From Zopfochytrium polystomum (lineage: Eukaryota > Chytridiomycota > Chytridiomycetes > Chytridiales > Chytridiaceae), in contig JAIVFJ010000117.1 in the NCBI GenBank assembly GCA_025765615.1, positions 1 to 64,000 on the forward strand: a DNA stretch of 64,000 nt, read 5' to 3'. The position numbers and the translations under genes are program-made. Numbering within the stretch: position 1 is the stretch's first letter; each line of letters begins with the position of its first letter. A model generated the notes under the pieces. It ran no database searches. It saw nothing but the letters and a program-made list of their open reading frames with translations, and had not been told where the DNA came from. Shown here one piece after another: positions 9,070 to 20,700 of this stretch.

Positions 9070-10335
9070 CGTACTTACCCGTGCTGATTCCGCTGGTTCC
9101 CGGCCGCTCCAACTTATAGTCCAGCGGCGGCGTCGCAATGGGCATGCACTCGGTCATGCCGTAACTCGGGAGCACAGTGGCCCCGGCGAAAAACTCGCGG
9201 TGAAAGCCAAACTCGGTGCGAGATCGCCGCCCGCGTTGCTGATCAAGCGGATGCCACTCGGCTCTGCCATCGACCGCCCGTACCGGCGGCGGCCCTCATC
9301 CAGAATTCCCAAGTGCATGGTGGGCACGGCGTAATACCACGTCGGTGGCTTGGACGTTCCAGTCACATCGACGCGGGCCGCCTCGACAATGTCCCAGACG
9401 CGATGGGGTCAAAGCCAGAAGTGACGATGACGCCGCTGCCGGCCAAGAGCAGGGCGAGCATGTTGCGGGCGCTTCCGCCGACGTGGTAGAGCGGCATCAT
9501 GTTGAGGCAGGCGTCTGACTCGGTGAGACCCCACGACTTGGCGACTTGGGAGGACCCGAGGATCAAAGTGTTGAGCTTGTAGCCGACGGTCGTCTTTTTC
9601 CCAGAGGTTCCGCTTGTCCGGAGAACGAGTGCCTCTGACGACAGGTCGTGAGGTGCGCCCTCATAAGGCTCATCCGAGTCCGGAACGACAGGAATGATGG
9701 CGTTCACCTGAGCTGCTGGAGTGGAGGGGATTGACGCTGAACAGACCGATCACGGAAACGTCCGGGACGAGCACCATGACAATGATGCCACGCTGAGCGA
9801 GCGCCGCTCCAACAGTCGCAGAGTTATCCTGACCCACGATGACCACTCGCACATGAAGCGAGTCGAGCTCCTCAATGACCTCGTCGGCGGTCATGTGGCC
9901 GTTGATGGGGACGGCGCTTGCGCAGTTCATGATGGTCATGAGGAGCACGACCATCTCGGGGCAGTCAGGGAGAACAATGCCCACGCGTCGGCGGTCTGGT
10001 CGGTCCCAAAATATTGCACTGGAGCTGACGTCGATTCCCATGGCGGCGGCGGCGTTTCGCAGAGACTGCTCGAGGTCGAATGATGTGACAAAGCTGTGCA
10101 AGGCGGCGTGTGTGAGCGGGAGCCTTCCGCATCCGTTGTTTTTCGCCATGACGGCGGGTGCGTCGCTCTGCGCGTGAAGAAGCCTCGCCAAGGGTTGGCC
10201 GGCATCCTGCGCGAAGCGCTCGGTCTTCTGGGAGAGATCGGCTCGCCTGTGCCAGTCGGAGATGCTGTCGTCAACGTCGCTCGCAGAGTCCGTATCATGC
10301 CCGAGCGAGAATTTCACGGCACGATCAGGGTTCAA
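9070..10335 (-). pseudogene. Acyl-CoA synthetase / AMP-dependent ligase, frame-broken and incomplete
   Basis: An ANL-superfamily enzyme that activates a carboxylic acid as an acyl-adenylate. The order is right: an N-terminal domain with VGIVLPDCPEMVVLLMTI (about 9940), LRTSGTSGKKTTV (P-loop-like AMP motif, about 9610), MMPLYHVGG (about 9495), WYYAVPTMHLGIL (about 9320), SNAGGDLAPSL (about 9215), LPSYGMTE (about 9150, the A5 motif) and ERPGTSGIS, followed by a GTAAGT splice donor near 9070. Frame changes without intron signals occur near 9725-9745, 9408 and 9190-9215. The C-terminal lid domain was not found. It is either a pseudogene or a gene damaged by assembly indels. The start is uncertain; the frame is open upstream of 10335 towards a GA-rich repeat. 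It resembles peroxisomal or NRPS-like fungal ligases, but the substrate cannot be read. Confidence 0.7.
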
Positions 10336-10371
10336 CTCGACGTCGACCGCAGTTTCGTTGGAGACCGTCTC

Positions 10372-10402
<31 letters not shown>

Positions 10403-10456
10403 CACTCTCCGTCTCTGCCTGTCTCCATGGGGGGCGGGGGGGATCAAGTAGCCCGA

Positions 10457-10491
<35 letters not shown>

Positions 10492-11048
10492 CGTGCTGGC
10501 TTGCGAAGTGGCAGGGCGTCTTCTTCTCCTTCTTTTTCTTCTTCTTCTTTTATGTCTTCTTGCCGCAGTGAGTGGGCTTGTTTCGTTGCGGCCTTCAATT
10601 TTTCTCTTTTCTTTTTTTTCTTTTTTTTGTTTTGCCGATATTTGCGCGATTTGGTCTTGGCTGTGTGCAAGGGAGGGGCAGCTGGGCGCAGTCGGTTGCT
10701 AGCGAGGATAGCGGCCGAGGGCGGCGGAGGGGGCGGCGAGAGGGGGAGTTTGAGAGGTGTGGGGGAAGTCGATCGTGTTGTCTGCGGATCGGCGGGTTTC
10801 GGGTTTGTCGTCCTGTCTGGGCAAGTGTGTGTGTGTGTGCGTGCGCGTGTTTCTCATATAAGTAGTCTCAGTCCCCTTTCTGTTCTTTGTATTCTGTTAC
10901 TTCTTCTATGTTGTTACGGGTTCCCCTCAACGGGTAACCCGTCTCCTGTCGGAGTTGCCTTCCCCTTCAAACCAAGGCGTTGACGCCATGGTTTGCCATT
11001 TCTTTCTCGTTTTTTCTCTTCCCATCTGCCCTTTGGCGCTCTTTTTTT
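10336..11048. repeat. Low-complexity upstream region: CT, CA and GT microsatellites
   Basis: (CT)n lies at about 10368-10403, (CA)n at about 10459-10488, T-rich runs at 10520-10630 and (GT)n at about 10825-10845. It lies directly upstream of the minus-strand ligase and probably represents its promoter/5' UTR side. A long plus-strand ORF here is an artefact of repeats. No gene is supported. Confidence 0.6.
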
Positions 11049-11106
11049 TTATATTGTTCCAGCCGCGAAGGGCTGACGGGAAGAGAAAGCGCCATCAATG
11101 GTGTAA
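11049..11106 (-). mobile_element. Short 3'-end fragment of the LINE
   Basis: After a T run the sequence ATTGTTCCAGCC, GGGCTGACGGGAAGAGAAAG and GCCATCAATGG matches the inverted 3' terminus of the LINE at 55834-55900 and the copy at 36560. On the minus strand it ends in a small hairpin (CCAGCC/GGCTG-like), then AACAAT and poly(A), typical of a 5'-truncated LINE insertion or a SINE borrowing the LINE tail. Confidence 0.65.
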
Positions 11107-11239
11107 GCTTGTCTAGAAAAAGAACATTATATTAACAAAAAAAAAAAAAATTCCAACCACAAACCGAAGCAGATGTCTGGGGCATATCCCTGGTGTAAAG
11201 AATATTTCGTTCGTTGTGGTGAACAAAATTCGTGAAGAA

Positions 11240-14150
11240 AAATGTTTCTGGGATCGCCACTGAGAATGTGGAATTGCAAATGTCCAATCATCACTCGCCA
11301 AGCGTTCCGTGAAAGGAGCGGCCCATCTGCTCTCGTTCAAAAGCCAATGACTTTGTCTTGCTTGGGTGGTAATCGGGCACATACACAAAAGGTGGGGAGG
11401 GGGGGGGTTACTTGTGTGGCTTCAGTTGGAACTGGGAGAGCGCATTTGGTGCGAATGCAATATCTAGTTGAGTTTGTGCTGTGAGGAATTGAATTTTCAT
11501 GAGTGCACCAGCTTGAGTCGCCCTCACTGAGTTCAATTGACATTTCCTTATGCATAAAGGTTATAGACATTGGAGTTGATGCGATGTCCAGGTCGTCCCA
11601 CATTTTCTCTTCAGTGAGAATTGTCAGGCCCATCCAAATGCCTTCAGCGTTCCGCTTGAGGTGGATGTGAATCACTTGGCTGACAGTAGCTTCCTTGAGA
11701 GACATGCTGTACTCAGCACAAATAGCATCCTCAATTTTGCAACAAGAGCTGGGGTGTTGGTCATGACATTAATGTCCTTGACAAAAAAACAAAGATCATT
11801 TCAAAAGTTTGCTGCTGAGCTCTACTCAAAAGAAGAGGCTGGGTTCAGCAAGAGATTGGTTGAAGCCAAGTTTCTTGACAATGAACTTGTGAAGGTCAGG
11901 AACCAGTTGCGTCCAGATTGATGAAGTCCATAGAGGCTCTTGAGGAGTTTGCAGAATAGTTTCTTTCCATCTGGAGTGAATCTCTTGTGGCCTTTTGGTG
12001 GATGCATGTAGATGACTTTTTTGAGAAAAACGGACAGGTAGGCTGTGTTGACATCCATGCTGTGGTACTTGAGGTCAAAAGCAAGGCTGATGGCAATGAG
12101 CAGTCAGATGGCCTGGATCTGGACAACAGGAGAAAAGGTGTCTGTGTAGTCAATGCCTTTGCGTTGAGTGGTTCCACATGCAACAAGACGGGCTTTCCAT
12201 TGCTTCAGCCAGCCAAAAGGGTCAAGCTTGTAGGCATAACCCCATTTGCAGAACATTGCACGTTCGCCAGGAGGAAGAACTGCCCATTCCCAGACCTTGT
12301 GCTCGTCCATGAGAGAGTGAAGCTCCTCAAGCTCAGATGCAATCCATTCTTCATTGTAGTCTGATGCGTGGGCTTCCTTGTGGGAACGTGGCACTGGTGG
12401 GAGTTGTGATTGGTGGATTGGTTCTTTAGGGAAGTGCTTTGGGAAGTGTGGTTCTGGTTTGGCTGATGCAAGGTAGAGTTGCAAGAGATGGCGAGTAGCT
12501 TGCGAAGTCCAGTTGGTGCATCTTTGATGTTGACAATGACAGATGGTGGAAGTGGTGATTCAATGACAGGTTCTGGTTCAGTGTTGATGGATGCTGCTAT
12601 GCAGTCTGCTGTTGGAGCTAGGCTCTCTTCAGGTTTGTCTTCGTCTTTGCCCAGGACAACAGCAAATGTGTCAGGGTTCCAACCATAGTTGTCACTGTCA
12701 TTATTGTCTTCCATATCTTGGGGAAGAGTTGGAGGTTGATCTGAGGTGTTTGTTGTTGGTGATGGCAGCTGTCCCCCCCTGGGAGCCTGGCGCAGTTGCT
12801 GGCGAGTACGAGAGGAGGGAGCATCGTCAGGAGGGGAGTTGGATAAGCGAAGGTAAGAGTCAAGTGGTGGCTTGACAGGCTTGAAAGAAGGAGAGTCGTC
12901 AGTTTCAGGAAATCCATAAAATCATCAAAGAGAGAAATTAAGAAACCAGAATTAAGAGATTGAAGCTTAGCGTCACTGCGGACAAGGCCAGGAAAGACAT
13001 GCTCATGGAAGTTATAGTGGCGTGTCTGAAGAATGGTCTGTGCAGTAAAGTTGTAGCTGAGGGCAATAGACTTGCTGTCTGTGTCGAAACCCAAGAAGAG
13101 CCCAAGTGAGGCCTGAGGAGAGAACTTGGTCTTGTGTGAGTTTGCAGGTTCTGTGTACTCATTGTTGAGTGTTGTTATGAATCACCCTCTGGAACCTTCT
13201 GGAACATTCTAGAACATTCCTTCATGGAACCTTGTGGAACCTTCTGGAACCTTCTGGAACCTTCTAGAACATTCCTTCTTGGAACCTTGTGGAACCTTCT
13301 GGAACCTTCTTTGCTTTCCTGACTTGTCTTGTTGTCATTGGTATCATTGGTATCATTGTATTACTAATTGCTCTTTCTGGAACTTTCTTTGAGTCTTGAC
13401 AAGGAAGACTCTCAAAAGGTATAAAAGGGGGATGGGGGACCTGTCCCATCCCTCAAGTGAATTATTGTTTCCAATACAATCATCACTCCTCTCAGTTCCT
13501 TCTCTGCCTTGCCTTGCCTTGTCCTGCCATGTTCCTGACAAGTGTGACAATGAGGCAGCCAAAAATTCCAAGGTGGCGTAGGTTGGGTTTTCGGCCTTGG
13601 TAGTATTCAAATGGAATTCGACCAGTGCAAGTGTGTTGCACATGATTGCGCAGGAATGAAGCATGGTGTATTGCGTAGGACCAGAAAGAACTGTGGAAGC
13701 TGGGCTTCAAATCAGGAGACAGGAAGCAATGTGGGTGATGACTTTGATGCATTTTCTGCAACACCATCACCCTCCTTGACATAAGGGACAGAAGGCTGAA
13801 AGACAATGGGAGGTTGATGGTTGATAAAGTAGCCCAAATTGCTGAGTGTTAAGACCGAGGTTGTCTGCCTGTACAAATAGAGTTCGACAAGTGGGGGAAG
13901 AGTTGCTCTTCAAAATCAATGCCATCAATTATCCTTTGAGTGACGCCTGCTGTGCGAGCGACAGTGTTGACCCAAGTACAGCCTGTGGTGTAGTCGACAA
14001 TAACTTCAAAATAGTTGGAACCGTCAAGAGAACATGTACTGATCTTTCCAGTTTGGTTGGTACACAGCATCTGCAGTGGGGCAAAATCAAAACAAGGTTT
14101 GGCCATGAGGTGGTGCCGGCGCATCTTTGCCATATCGCAAATGACAGAAA
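11240..14150 (-). pseudogene. pol: Ty1/copia retrotransposon relic (integrase and RT), split by a solo LTR
   Basis: Reading on the minus strand from 14150, an integrase N-terminal and core fragment appears (CTNQTGKISTCSLDGSNYFE, then VDYTTGCTW). An integrase C-terminal piece follows (HHASFLRNHVQHTCTGRIPFE, GRKPNLRHLGIFGC near 13560-13660). Next comes RT (EEWIASELEELHSLMDEHKVW near 12300-12360, WKARLVACGTTQRKG, DYTDTFSPVV near 12130; MDVNTAYLSVFLKKVIYMHP near 12010-12058; LKSLYGLHQSGRNW near 11920). Stops and frameshifts are frequent. The order integrase before RT is diagnostic of copia. A chromovirus solo LTR interrupts it at 13173-13540. A second relic from the same family lies at 34800-36190. 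Confidence 0.8.
13173..13540 (+). repeat. Solo LTR of the heat-shock-element chromovirus, with 5-bp target duplication
   Basis: It begins TGTTATGAATCACC and ends TTCCTGACA. It is flanked by AGTGT on both sides (13168-13172 and 13541-13545). The homologous empty site at about 35735 in the second copia relic reads GTTGAGTGTGACAAT without an insert. It is 368 bp, slightly longer than the 353-bp copies because of an extra GAAnnTTC repeat. It has the TATAAAAG box and arrays of alternating GAA and TTC. A solo LTR arises by LTR-LTR recombination of a full element. Confidence 0.95.
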
Positions 14151-14204
14151 ATATAAGTGGCGCTATCTGAGTGTGTGGGGGTGTGTGTGTGTTTCAGTGG
14201 GCTA

Positions 14205-14430
14205 AATGGAAGGAAACAGACAGAGGACACTGAGAGAGTAGGAGAGCAAGAGAAGCGATCGCTCCTGCGAGATCAGTGTTGTGAACGCTCATGCAATCGC
14301 GCTCCAGCGATAGTTTTTTGCGATCGCCCTTGCGATTGCATTTGCGGGCGCCATTGAAATCGCAGAAGCGATTGCGCTCCAGCGATCGCAATCCAGCGAC
14401 AGTTCTCTGCGATCGTTCCAGCGATGAACT
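14205..14430. repeat. Degenerate GCGATCGC / CCAGCGAT repeat array
   Basis: Between two copia fragments the sequence is built of variants such as GCGATCGCTCCTGCGAG, GCGCTCCAGCGAT, GCGATCGCCCTTGCGATTGC and GCGATCGTTCCAGCGATG. There are roughly ten related units in under 200 bp, some inverted. No ORF or known element explains it. The unit is rich in the palindrome GCGATCGC. Confidence 0.6.
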
Positions 14431-14830
14431 ACAGCACTCACAACTCAGCCAAGCTTATGCGTTCTGGGGCAAAAGCTACCCAACAAGCACAACGTGTCCC
14501 AATCCCCAAACTCGTGAAGAAGCCATGTCAGGTAAATGGTGCAAGGAGTGGATTGCAGCAGAGCAGACTGAGATTAATGCCCTTTGCACTTTAGCAGCCT
14601 TTGAAGTTGTGGAACAGCCCACCAACATTAATGTCATGCCGAACAAATGGATCTACAAAGTCAAACTTTGACCAGACGGCAGCATTGAGTGCTTTTGTGC
14701 ATGGCTTGTGGCTAAGGGCTTCACTCAACGTCATGGCAATGATTTTTGGAATACTCACTCTCCTGTTGTCCAAATCAATCGTCTTTGTTGGCTCATTGCA
14801 ATTATTTTGCCTGCGTGGACGGAAAGGGGC
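14431..14830 (+). pseudogene. Second Ty1/copia RT fragment, plus strand
   Basis: EEAMSGKWCKEWIAAEQTEI, then NKWIYKVKL, a stop, PDGSIE, and in a shifted frame WLVAKGFTQRHGNDFWNTHSPVV. This is the classic start of the copia reverse transcriptase. It is opposite in orientation to the relic at 11.2-14.1 kb and differs in sequence, so it comes from another family member. It ends in GC-rich host DNA near 14830. Confidence 0.75.
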
Positions 14831-14870
14831 GGCGCGTGCAAGCTCCTTTCCGACGCTCAAAGACAAGAAA

Positions 14871-14888
14871 GTGGACGGACAGACAGAC

Positions 14889-14960
<72 letters not shown>

Positions 14961-14961
14961 T
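14871..14961 (+). repeat. (CAGA)n tetranucleotide array
   Basis: About 20 CAGA/GACA units end 72 bp before the start codon at 15033. Similar sense-strand CAGA arrays lie upstream of the genes at 41974 (plus) and 26049 (minus). Confidence 0.95.
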
Positions 14962-15032
14962 CTGGGATTTGTTTGTTTTCTGGCAATTGGCCAATTGTTC
15001 ACCCCGTCCGTGAGCGCAGACAAACGTGACGA

Positions 15033-16395
15033 ATGGCATCGCGGGACACAGCCGCCGTCCCCGCCACCGCTGCTGCTTTGACAGCGACAGCACCGCCGGC
15101 GGCATCGCGGGCACCGTTACCCGCCGCCGCAGCAGCAGCAACAGCAGCAGCATCGTCAAGAGGAGGAGGAGGAGGAGGAGGAGCAGAAGGAGCAGGAGGA
15201 GAGCCGGGCCGTACGCCGGCGATGACGAGCTCAACACCTGGCTCGCCGATATCATCATCGACCGCCACAGCTTTGCCACTGCCAGATGCTCTCACTACCG
15301 CAACAGCCGCCACCACCACTACCTCCGCATTCGGCCTCGGCGTATCGCCCACCCTTCGTCGCATCGACGGCTTCGTCACAGCCGGTGCGGTCGTCGTTGC
15401 TGTAGACCAAAACGAATACGACCCGGAGAACCCGGAGGCCGCTAGCCGCGTTGAGCGGCAACGGGAGGAGGACGCCCGCTTGTACTTTGAGCGGCTAAAT
15501 CCCGAGGCATCCACCGCCGCCGCCGCCGCCATCGCGCAACGTGCCAGGCCTGAGGCGGACGCGGGTGAATTCGAGCTTCGCCGGCCGAGCCGGAGACTGG
15601 TGCGGCGACGCCTTGTGACGCTCCAGATCCGCTACGACCAGAAGCCCAAGTTCTTTGACGACGCCATGCCCGACGAGCTTGAAGGAATTGTTGAGTGGCT
15701 GTGTTGCTTCTTCGCTGTTTGTCCGGTCCTGACCACACCCCGCCTCCTCAAAGATCTCAAACACTCTCTTCCGCGAGCGCATCAACACCATCAACACCAC
15801 ACTAAACTTTTTCCGCACGATCCGCGACACGGGCCCGCGAACGCGAGTGTACGTGACGCTGGCGTCGATCACCTTTTCGTCCATCCTCATCGGGCTAGGC
15901 TCGACGGGCCAGCTCCACGCAATCCTCATTGCCGGCATCGTGATCGTGTACTTTCTGCTGCTGGTCTGGCTGCTCTCGGGCCGGTTCGCGTCGCCGGCAG
16001 ACGCCGTCACGGTCGTCGTGCGGCGGTTCAACCGGGAGGACGTGCCGCCGCCGCGCCGGCTGATGTGGGCGTCAACGCGGTCCGAGTCGACCGGGTACGC
16101 GCTGCTGCCCATCGAGGTGCCGTGGGCGCTTACCATCTACCGCGTCTTTGGAAACGAGGTGGACGACCGCAGCGCGCCCGGCGCGCCGCAGCCGTCGCTG
16201 CCCGACGACGAGGACGCGCTGCCGGAGTACGAGCCCGGCCCGCCCGCGTTTCCTGGCCGCGAGTCGGCGGCCAGAACCCCCGTCCCCTCCCTGCCGCGAT
16301 CCACACCAGACGGGCTGCCGCCGCCGTTTGCTGTCTCGAACGAAAGCGGGAACGTCGCTACCATTCCGGACGCGGGGCGTCCGCCGCCGCAATGA
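15033..16395 (+). CDS. Two-exon membrane protein of unknown function (about 432 aa)
   Basis: Exon 1 is 15033-15689 and exon 2 is 15754-16395. I infer a 64-bp GTTGAG...AAAG intron because it joins two strongly coding frames in phase 0, and the frame downstream of 15690 in exon 1 turns into low-quality sequence. The N-terminal 100 residues are Ala/Thr/Gly/Ser-rich and likely disordered. A hydrophilic middle follows (YDPENPEAASRVERQREEDA, FELRRPSRRLV). Exon 2 opens ISNTLFRERINTINTTLNFF and then has two hydrophobic segments around residues 250-295 (VYVTLASITFSSILIGLGS, ILIAGIVIVYFLLLVWLLSG). The tail of about 140 residues is Pro/Glu-rich. The topology suggests a hairpin of two membrane helices with both ends cytosolic. 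I recognise no family. The GC-rich composition agrees with the other host genes. Confidence 0.65.
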
Positions 16396-17299
16396 GTCTC
16401 TGCTGCTTTTTTTTTTCTCTGTTTTCGCGAGTGCTTCATTATCATGGATGCGCTTATTTGAGTTTTGAACTACCAACCCCCCTCCCCTCCCCCCCGCTTC
16501 GATTATTGACCTCACCGCTATTTGCTTTTTGTTCGTCGTCTATCCTGGTTCGCGCGTTCTCATACGATGGGCTTAAGTTTTTGTTTGGTATTCGTCACAA
16601 GCTGTTGTGCGACTTTGAATAGAACCGCATATTCCATTCGAATTCTTGGTCTGCTGCTCGCAGGACAACCGCTTTTCACAAGCGATTTCGCGTGGCGCGA
16701 CGTGCTGGGGTGACTCACTTCCAGTCTGTGATAAATTGAACTCGTTGCTCTTCTTGCTGTCGCTCCGTTTATTCACAATAATCGCCGAAGACATTTGTCA
16801 ACCGAAAAGTGCGGTGAAGAAAGCTAAAAGCCACCGACCTGTCAGGCTTCGACGAGTGTAGATCCAACTGCTGCATGCCAACGGTTTTCTAGAAGAACAA
16901 AAACCGCCAAAGCAAAGCAACAATGTTGGCAGAGTAGTGTTGCTGGAATTTGAAGGCCGTAGTGGAACGTCAATGGAGGCCGCTCGTGGTAACTACCATT
17001 GCAGAGCGCCGACGCCTCGCCTTGCATTGATTGAAACTCGCATTCACTAATCCACAGAAGGACGTCAAAGTTGCCTGGAGGTTCTAATCCCCACCTGTTC
17101 ACCGAGGGGGACGGTGGGGCTTCTGGAATATCTCCGCCCAGAGAAGAAAACTGTCAAAGCTTCGCTCATCGGTCTTTCCTTGTTTCTCTCGTGGCGCGTT
17201 GATTTGATTGCCACGACCAAGCGTGACGCGCTTCACCCCCCCAACGAGCTTGTCCATCCCCGCTCGCAGCTTTCTGGCTTTTTCAATTTTTCCTTTTGC

Positions 17300-17331
<32 letters not shown>

Positions 17332-17734
17332 CCTTTGGTGAATTGCCACGGGGTGCGTTTATCGATATAGCAAAGTTTGGCAGGATCGTGTTGGCTGGGC
17401 GTTTTTGCTGCGATAAGCTGCGAACCCAGAGCCATTGGAGCACAGGTTCTTAACGTTTGCCGGGGGCGAGTTTTACGTTCCGAGCTGTGGGGCTAAATAT
17501 TAAAATAAAAGAAGAAAAAAAAATTTAAAAAAAAGAAAAAAGAAGAGAAGAAAGTGCCCCAACTTTCAGTCAGCCCAAAAGTTTTGTAAGATCGTGGGCA
17601 AGAGAAGAAAAAAAAAAAGGGAAAGAACGTGTGTTGGGCCGCGACCAGGTAACAGCTAGCTCCTCGTTGGATTGGTCCACCGAAAAAAATAGCGCGTAGG
17701 GGAGAAAAGTGGGCCCAACCCCATTGTCCAGCCA
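16396..17734. other. Intergenic, no gene seen; 33-nt poly(T) tract
   Basis: AT/GC-mixed intergenic DNA with a T run at about 17300-17332 and A-rich tracts at 17505-17560 and 17605-17625. No ORF with family resemblance is present. Probable 3' flank of the upstream gene and promoter of the 17735 gene. Confidence 0.5.
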
Positions 17735-20700
17735 TTGGTAATGGCGCGGATGTTGCCGTCATCTTCCCCACCCGTCCCGACGCGCCCGTCCCACACCCAC
17801 GAGCAGCACCAGCTGCCACCGACGACGGCGCCGGCGCCGCACCAGCACGGCCAGGCTTCCGCCGCCCCCAGTGCGCCGCCGGCAGCGGTAGCAGCGCCGC
17901 ATTGCCACGCGCCGCCGCACGCCCACGCGCACGCCCACTCCCACGCCCACGCGCACGCGCACGCCCACACTCACGCTCACTCCCACAACACTCACGCTCA
18001 CGCCCCCACTCACGCTCACGGGCACGCGCACGCGCCGGTTCTGCACGCGCCGGGCGGCAGGCCGCTGCCGACGCACCACCAAGTCGGGTTTCCGGCGCAG
18101 GGCGGGCGGCGCGCCAGTCTGGAGCGGCCGGTGCACGTGGTGCGTCCGCTGGGCGATAGGGGGTCCGTGTCTGGGTCGTCGCTCCTGGCGGGCTCGTCGG
18201 AGCTGCGGCGGACGAGCGGCGCGTCGGTCAAGTGGGTTGTGGAGGAGCGGTCGCCGGGGGAGTCGGCGGCTGGATCGTCTGTGCGGTCGTCAAGGGAGCG
18301 AAGGAGGACTGTTGAAATTGAGCACGCGCAGAGAGGGGTCGAGGACGAAGAAGAAGGAGAAGAAGAAGACGAAGAAGAAGAGGAAGAACAAGAAGAAGAA
18401 GAGGAAGATGAAGACGAAGAGCAACCCAAGGTACTGGCGGCTGACGCGGGGTCGACCGACGCCGATAAGCTGGATGCGCGACACATTTTCGGGGAACACC
18501 ACCATTTCCATGACAGCTCCCACAAGAACACACACCATGGCTCGGACAGGCTTGATCCGCATCGACGTAGTCATACGACTGAAACGTTTCGCAGCATAGA
18601 CCATCACGTGGCTCCAGGAAGGTGGTCTATTTCATCGGACACGAGGCGAAAAAGCGGGCTCTCCAGTATTGGCTCGCAGTCTTTGGCCACCGTCGGTATT
18701 AAAGACTACGTCTTGGATTTTTTTCAGACATCGGCGTACCAGCGGATAGTCAGCTTGGTGACGGATCACCGAGTGCAGGTTGGTCGTCGAATCGCTGCTG
18801 CGTACCACGCAAAAATTGATTTATCCGTCAACGTAAAAATACAATCCTAGATGGCCAGCACAAGCACACAGTTGATTGGACTCATGGCCGTAACTCTTGC
18901 TGTCGTTCACGGCGTGTTCGAACGCGAGCTCCCGAGTATCCACTTTTACAACCTGATACACATTGTCCTGCACATAATCGGGAAAGGCCTCATCGTTGTC
19001 GGGATCCACCTGTGCTGTTTCAATGCAAAAGCTGCGGTCGCCAAGTCGCTTGTAAAGTCAACTCACGGTGTCGAACTTTCGCGCCTCACTTTTAAGATTG
19101 GAAAGTACCATCCAGAGACTGGTTGGACGACACGCTGTCTCTTCCTCGCCTCAATATTTCTAGTTGAGGGAGCCCTTTTGGCACTCGAGCTGAACATGGA
19201 GTTTGTGGCGATCCCACTTTCGGTTTTGGGTGACTATCCTTGCATTCCGCCGACGTACCCTTTTGATGTGAATCCCCTGGAGGGAATGATGGCATTCTTG
19301 CAGGGGAACACCCGCATCCCCGTTATCTACAACTACGCCCTTCCGCTTGTTGATGGTGTTGTTGGTGGTTGGGCGGCGTGGCCACTGTCGCGCCCGTTGA
19401 AAAGTTTCTCGATCGAGTCTCAAGGTGTGGCATACCTAATCAGCTCCCAATGCAGTCACCCGGTGCCCGTCAGCGGTCCACTGCCGCCTTCTCCGCCTTT
19501 CGCAACGTTTATTTCAGACAGCCAGCAGCAGCAAGCTCCCATCACGACGTTTCAGTATCTCCAGCACTACGATCTGAACTCGTCGTTTGTGTTCACCGTT
19601 GCAGTCACCGTGCCCCAATTCACCCATGACGTGGACGAGTTCCTCGACCGCGAGGTCCAAGTTATTTGCAGGACGGAGATTATGTCGGGGCCGGCGGTTG
19701 TGCAAACTTCCTTCGAAGTGGACGAGTGGCGCAGCACGGGTGGCGCGCTTCTGACCAAGATCAGTCTGGCGGACCCTTACCGAGCGATGCGCGCGAACGC
19801 GTCCAGTGAACCGGACAGCATTGACCTGCCCGAGCTTGTCGATGATCCGCTGGTAGTGGCACAAGGGATGGGCGGAGACCTGACGTGGAGCGACGACGGC
19901 GGGTGCAGCGGCGAATGCCGGTTTGCAGCGGACGTGCGAGAGCGGCTGCTGCCGCTGGCGGGAGCCTACAGCAACATCACGCGTTGGATCGGCAAGGGGA
20001 TACACCACCTTCTCACGGTGGACGGGTCCGGCGAGGCTGCGGTTACACCTATGGCGGGCGCTAGAGGCGGTGGCAACGGAACCGCTCCGGTGCAGTCCCC
20101 GCTGGGGCAGGCGGACGCGGAGCCGCTGGTGCTGCTCGGGCCGAACCCCGTGCAGGTGCCGGATCCCGCGCCGGCGGACCCGGTGGTGATCCGGTGCGGG
20201 CACGCGTCGTCGTCGACGCGGACGTGCGACGTGCTGCAGTGGGCGACGACGCCGACGGGGGTTATTTCGACGCGGCTGCTGCATCGCGGGGTCGTTGTGC
20301 TGACGGCGGCGATGGCGCATTTCGTGGTGATGCAGTACGATCCGACGGTGCGGGGGACGTGCAGGCTGTACGGCGACGAAGGGCGAGGGGTGCTGGACGC
20401 GCCGAGGTGGGCGCAGTACGCGGTAGGGGCTGCGATCGGGCTGTCGGTGCTGCTGACGGCGGTGCTCGTGCTTTCGTTCACCTTTGACTCGTTTGGGGCG
20501 GCGTCGGCGCACGTGTCGTTGGCGGCGTCGGCGCTGGAGGACCCTCTTCGGCTCCTGTACTACTTGCGGAACAGCTTGCCGAGACTTATACCCCGTGCGA
20601 TCCCAATCTCTGGCGACCGAGGGGCGCATTCTCTTCGGCAGCACTTGCAGGATGAGAGGGTCCGAATGGGAGAGTCGAAAGACCGCCGAGGAGAGCCGGT

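Noticed and set aside
15033..16622. Single 529-codon reading frame for the 15-kb gene
   Set aside because: After 15690 the frame becomes Arg/His/Ala noise, whereas the other frame encodes two clear membrane helices and joins through a GT-AG intron.
18848..18850. Programmed stop-codon readthrough
   Set aside because: A phase-0 intron with good GT-AG ends removes the stop, and the segment just before it reads less like protein.
19514..20644. 376-codon minus-strand Arg/His-rich ORF
   Set aside because: Antisense shadow of the membrane-protein exon; composition follows from complementary codons.
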